A stretch of DNA of 33,242 nt, taken from NCBI GenBank assembly GCA_021797635.1, contig JAJZZI010000113.1:1-33242 (forward strand), written 5' to 3'. This document shows positions 32,364-33,242 of the stretch, piece after piece. Both the position numbers and the translations under genes were made by a program. Positions within the stretch are counted from its first letter, which is position 1. Each line of letters starts with the position of its first letter. The notes beneath the pieces were generated by a model that did no database searches, was not told the origin of the DNA, and was given only the letters and a program-made list of their open reading frames with translations. This stretch comes from Bacillota bacterium. Its GTDB lineage: Bacteria; Bacillota; Sulfobacillia; Sulfobacillales; Sulfobacillaceae.

Positions 32364-33242
32364 TCATTCGGTGATCCGCGTCTTCGGACCTTGAGCCCTT
32401 AAGTAACACCGCCAAAGATAAGTGGCTAAGTGTTCCACGCTGGCGTCGAGACCTTCATGGCGCGTGACGCCGCCCTGCATTTGCAGGTGACAGCCTGGAT
32501 TGTTGACCAGAATCCGGTTAGGCTCTACCGCCTCCAGCTTGCCCATCTTGTCATCCAAAATGGCCTGCGCCCACTCACGATGATTGATGTTGTACAAGCC
32601 ACCCGAACCACAGCACATTTCTTGATCCTTAAACGTTAGCACGAGGTCGCCTTCAACTTGAGCCAGCAACTGAAAGGGATGGGACGCGATGCGCTGTACG
32701 TTGGCTAAATGGCAGGAATTTTGCAGGGTCACCCGACTGTGATCGCCTTGGTAGCTTAAAGGAGTAGCGCGCTCATCCAATAGGAGCGTCGAAAAATCGC
32801 GCACGCGCTGCGAAAAGCGAAGGGCCCGATCGTGCCAAGAAGGCTCGCCAGCTAAGAGGTCGGGATACTCCTGCAACATGGCGCCACATCCCCCCGCCGT
32901 ATTGACGATGTAGTCCCACTGGCCCCGTTCGAAGGCAAAAATGTTGTGACGGGCCATCTCCTGGGCCGAAGAGCGTTCTCCAGAGTGTAAATGAATGGCT
33001 CCGCAACAGGTCTCATCGGACACCGTCTCCACGGTGAATCCAGCGGCTTGAAGGAGGTTTTTCGTCGCGCGATTGGCCTCGCCAAAGACGGATTCCATTA
33101 CGCAGCCGGCAAAAAAGGCCACACGGCCGGCGGACTGGGGGGGCTTTGGCCAGGCAGGGTTGCTCAGAGACTCTGGAGCGAGGCGACTGGGCAACATGGC
33201 CACAAGGTCTCGACCGACTCCGATATCAGGGACTATGTGTCG
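32364..33242 (-). CDS. glcF: GlcF-like (Fe-S)-binding CCG-domain protein, 5' end outside window
   Basis: The frame is open to the window's right edge, so at least 293 codons of a longer protein are seen (GlcF proteins are usually near 430 residues, with two ferredoxin-like 4Fe-4S motifs at the missing N-terminus). The visible part holds two CCG domains: VAFFAGCVMESVFGEAN with SDETCCGAIHLHSG and NTAGGCGAM, then TLQNSCHLANVQR with QEMCCGSGGLYNINH and NNPGCHLQMQGG. These are the hallmarks of the glycolate oxidase iron-sulfur subunit, which passes electrons from GlcD. The glcD/E partners would lie to the right of the window. Confidence 0.88.
   Translation of the reverse strand, partial: RHIVPDIGVGRDLVAMLPSRLAPESLSNPAWPKPPQSAGRVAFFAGCVMESVFGEANRATKNLLQAAGFTVETVSDETCCGAIHLHSGERSSAQEMARHNIFAFERGQWDYIVNTAGGCGAMLQEYPDLLAGEPSWHDRALRFSQRVRDFSTLLLDERATPLSYQGDHSRVTLQNSCHLANVQRIASHPFQLLAQVEGDLVLTFKDQEMCCGSGGLYNINHREWAQAILDDKMGKLEAVEPNRILVNNPGCHLQMQGGVTRHEGLDASVEHLATYLWRCYLRAQGPKTRITE

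Overview
The window looks like a chromosomal segment of a Gram-positive, probably thermoacidophilic Sulfobacillus-like member of the Bacillota. This is an inference from gene content, moderate GC, strong AGGAGG-type ribosome sites and many GTG/TTG starts; no rRNA or marker gene fixes it. No tRNA, rRNA or CRISPR array was seen. Both window edges cut a gene: a TnpB-family gene on the left and a glcF-like gene on the right.

Layout. (1) 1-1300: the 3' part of a TnpB-related gene without a zinc ribbon or the third RuvC Asp, followed by a highly structured segment that could be its guide (omega) RNA. (2) 1548-6672: a small membrane protein, an LmrA/MsbA-type ABC exporter, a Wzx/MATE-like flippase whose 3' end overlaps the exporter gene tail-to-tail by 158 bp, and an Amidase_6 protein preceded by a coupled short ORF. 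(3) 6707-12102, all on the minus strand: acnA, a Nudix hydrolase and a small membrane protein in one operon, then galK and ogt. (4) 12359-17368, plus strand: a five-gene carbohydrate-acid cassette (enolase-superfamily dehydratase, two SDR dehydrogenases, RraA-family aldolase-like protein, aldo/keto reductase). (5) 17441-22338: a CPBP-like membrane protein, a split MaoC dehydratase pair (HadA/HadB-like), an amidase with a short coupled upstream ORF, an aromatic-acid-exporter-like protein, and inorganic pyrophosphatase with a potentially pseudoknotted leader. (6) 23033-28621: DUF445 protein, YihY/BrkB protein, an IscA/HesB-like protein, a PIG-V-like mannosyltransferase coupled to a degenerate LCP-like protein whose 5' end carries twelve CATC repeats, and a low-molecular-weight phosphatase. 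(7) 28623-33242: cyclophilin lipoprotein, quinone-oxidoreductase-like MDR protein, DHH phosphoesterase, a CBS/CysK-type enzyme under a promoter whose -10 box lies inside a 22-bp palindrome, and the C-terminal part of GlcF.

The strongest leads are the zinc-ribbon-less TnpB relative with its RNA-like tail, the five-gene sugar-acid cassette (no recognisable transporter or regulator, substrate unknown), the tetranucleotide tract at the start of the LCP-like gene, the ppa leader RNA and the palindromic cysK promoter. All functional calls rest on motifs read by eye; no database search was possible.
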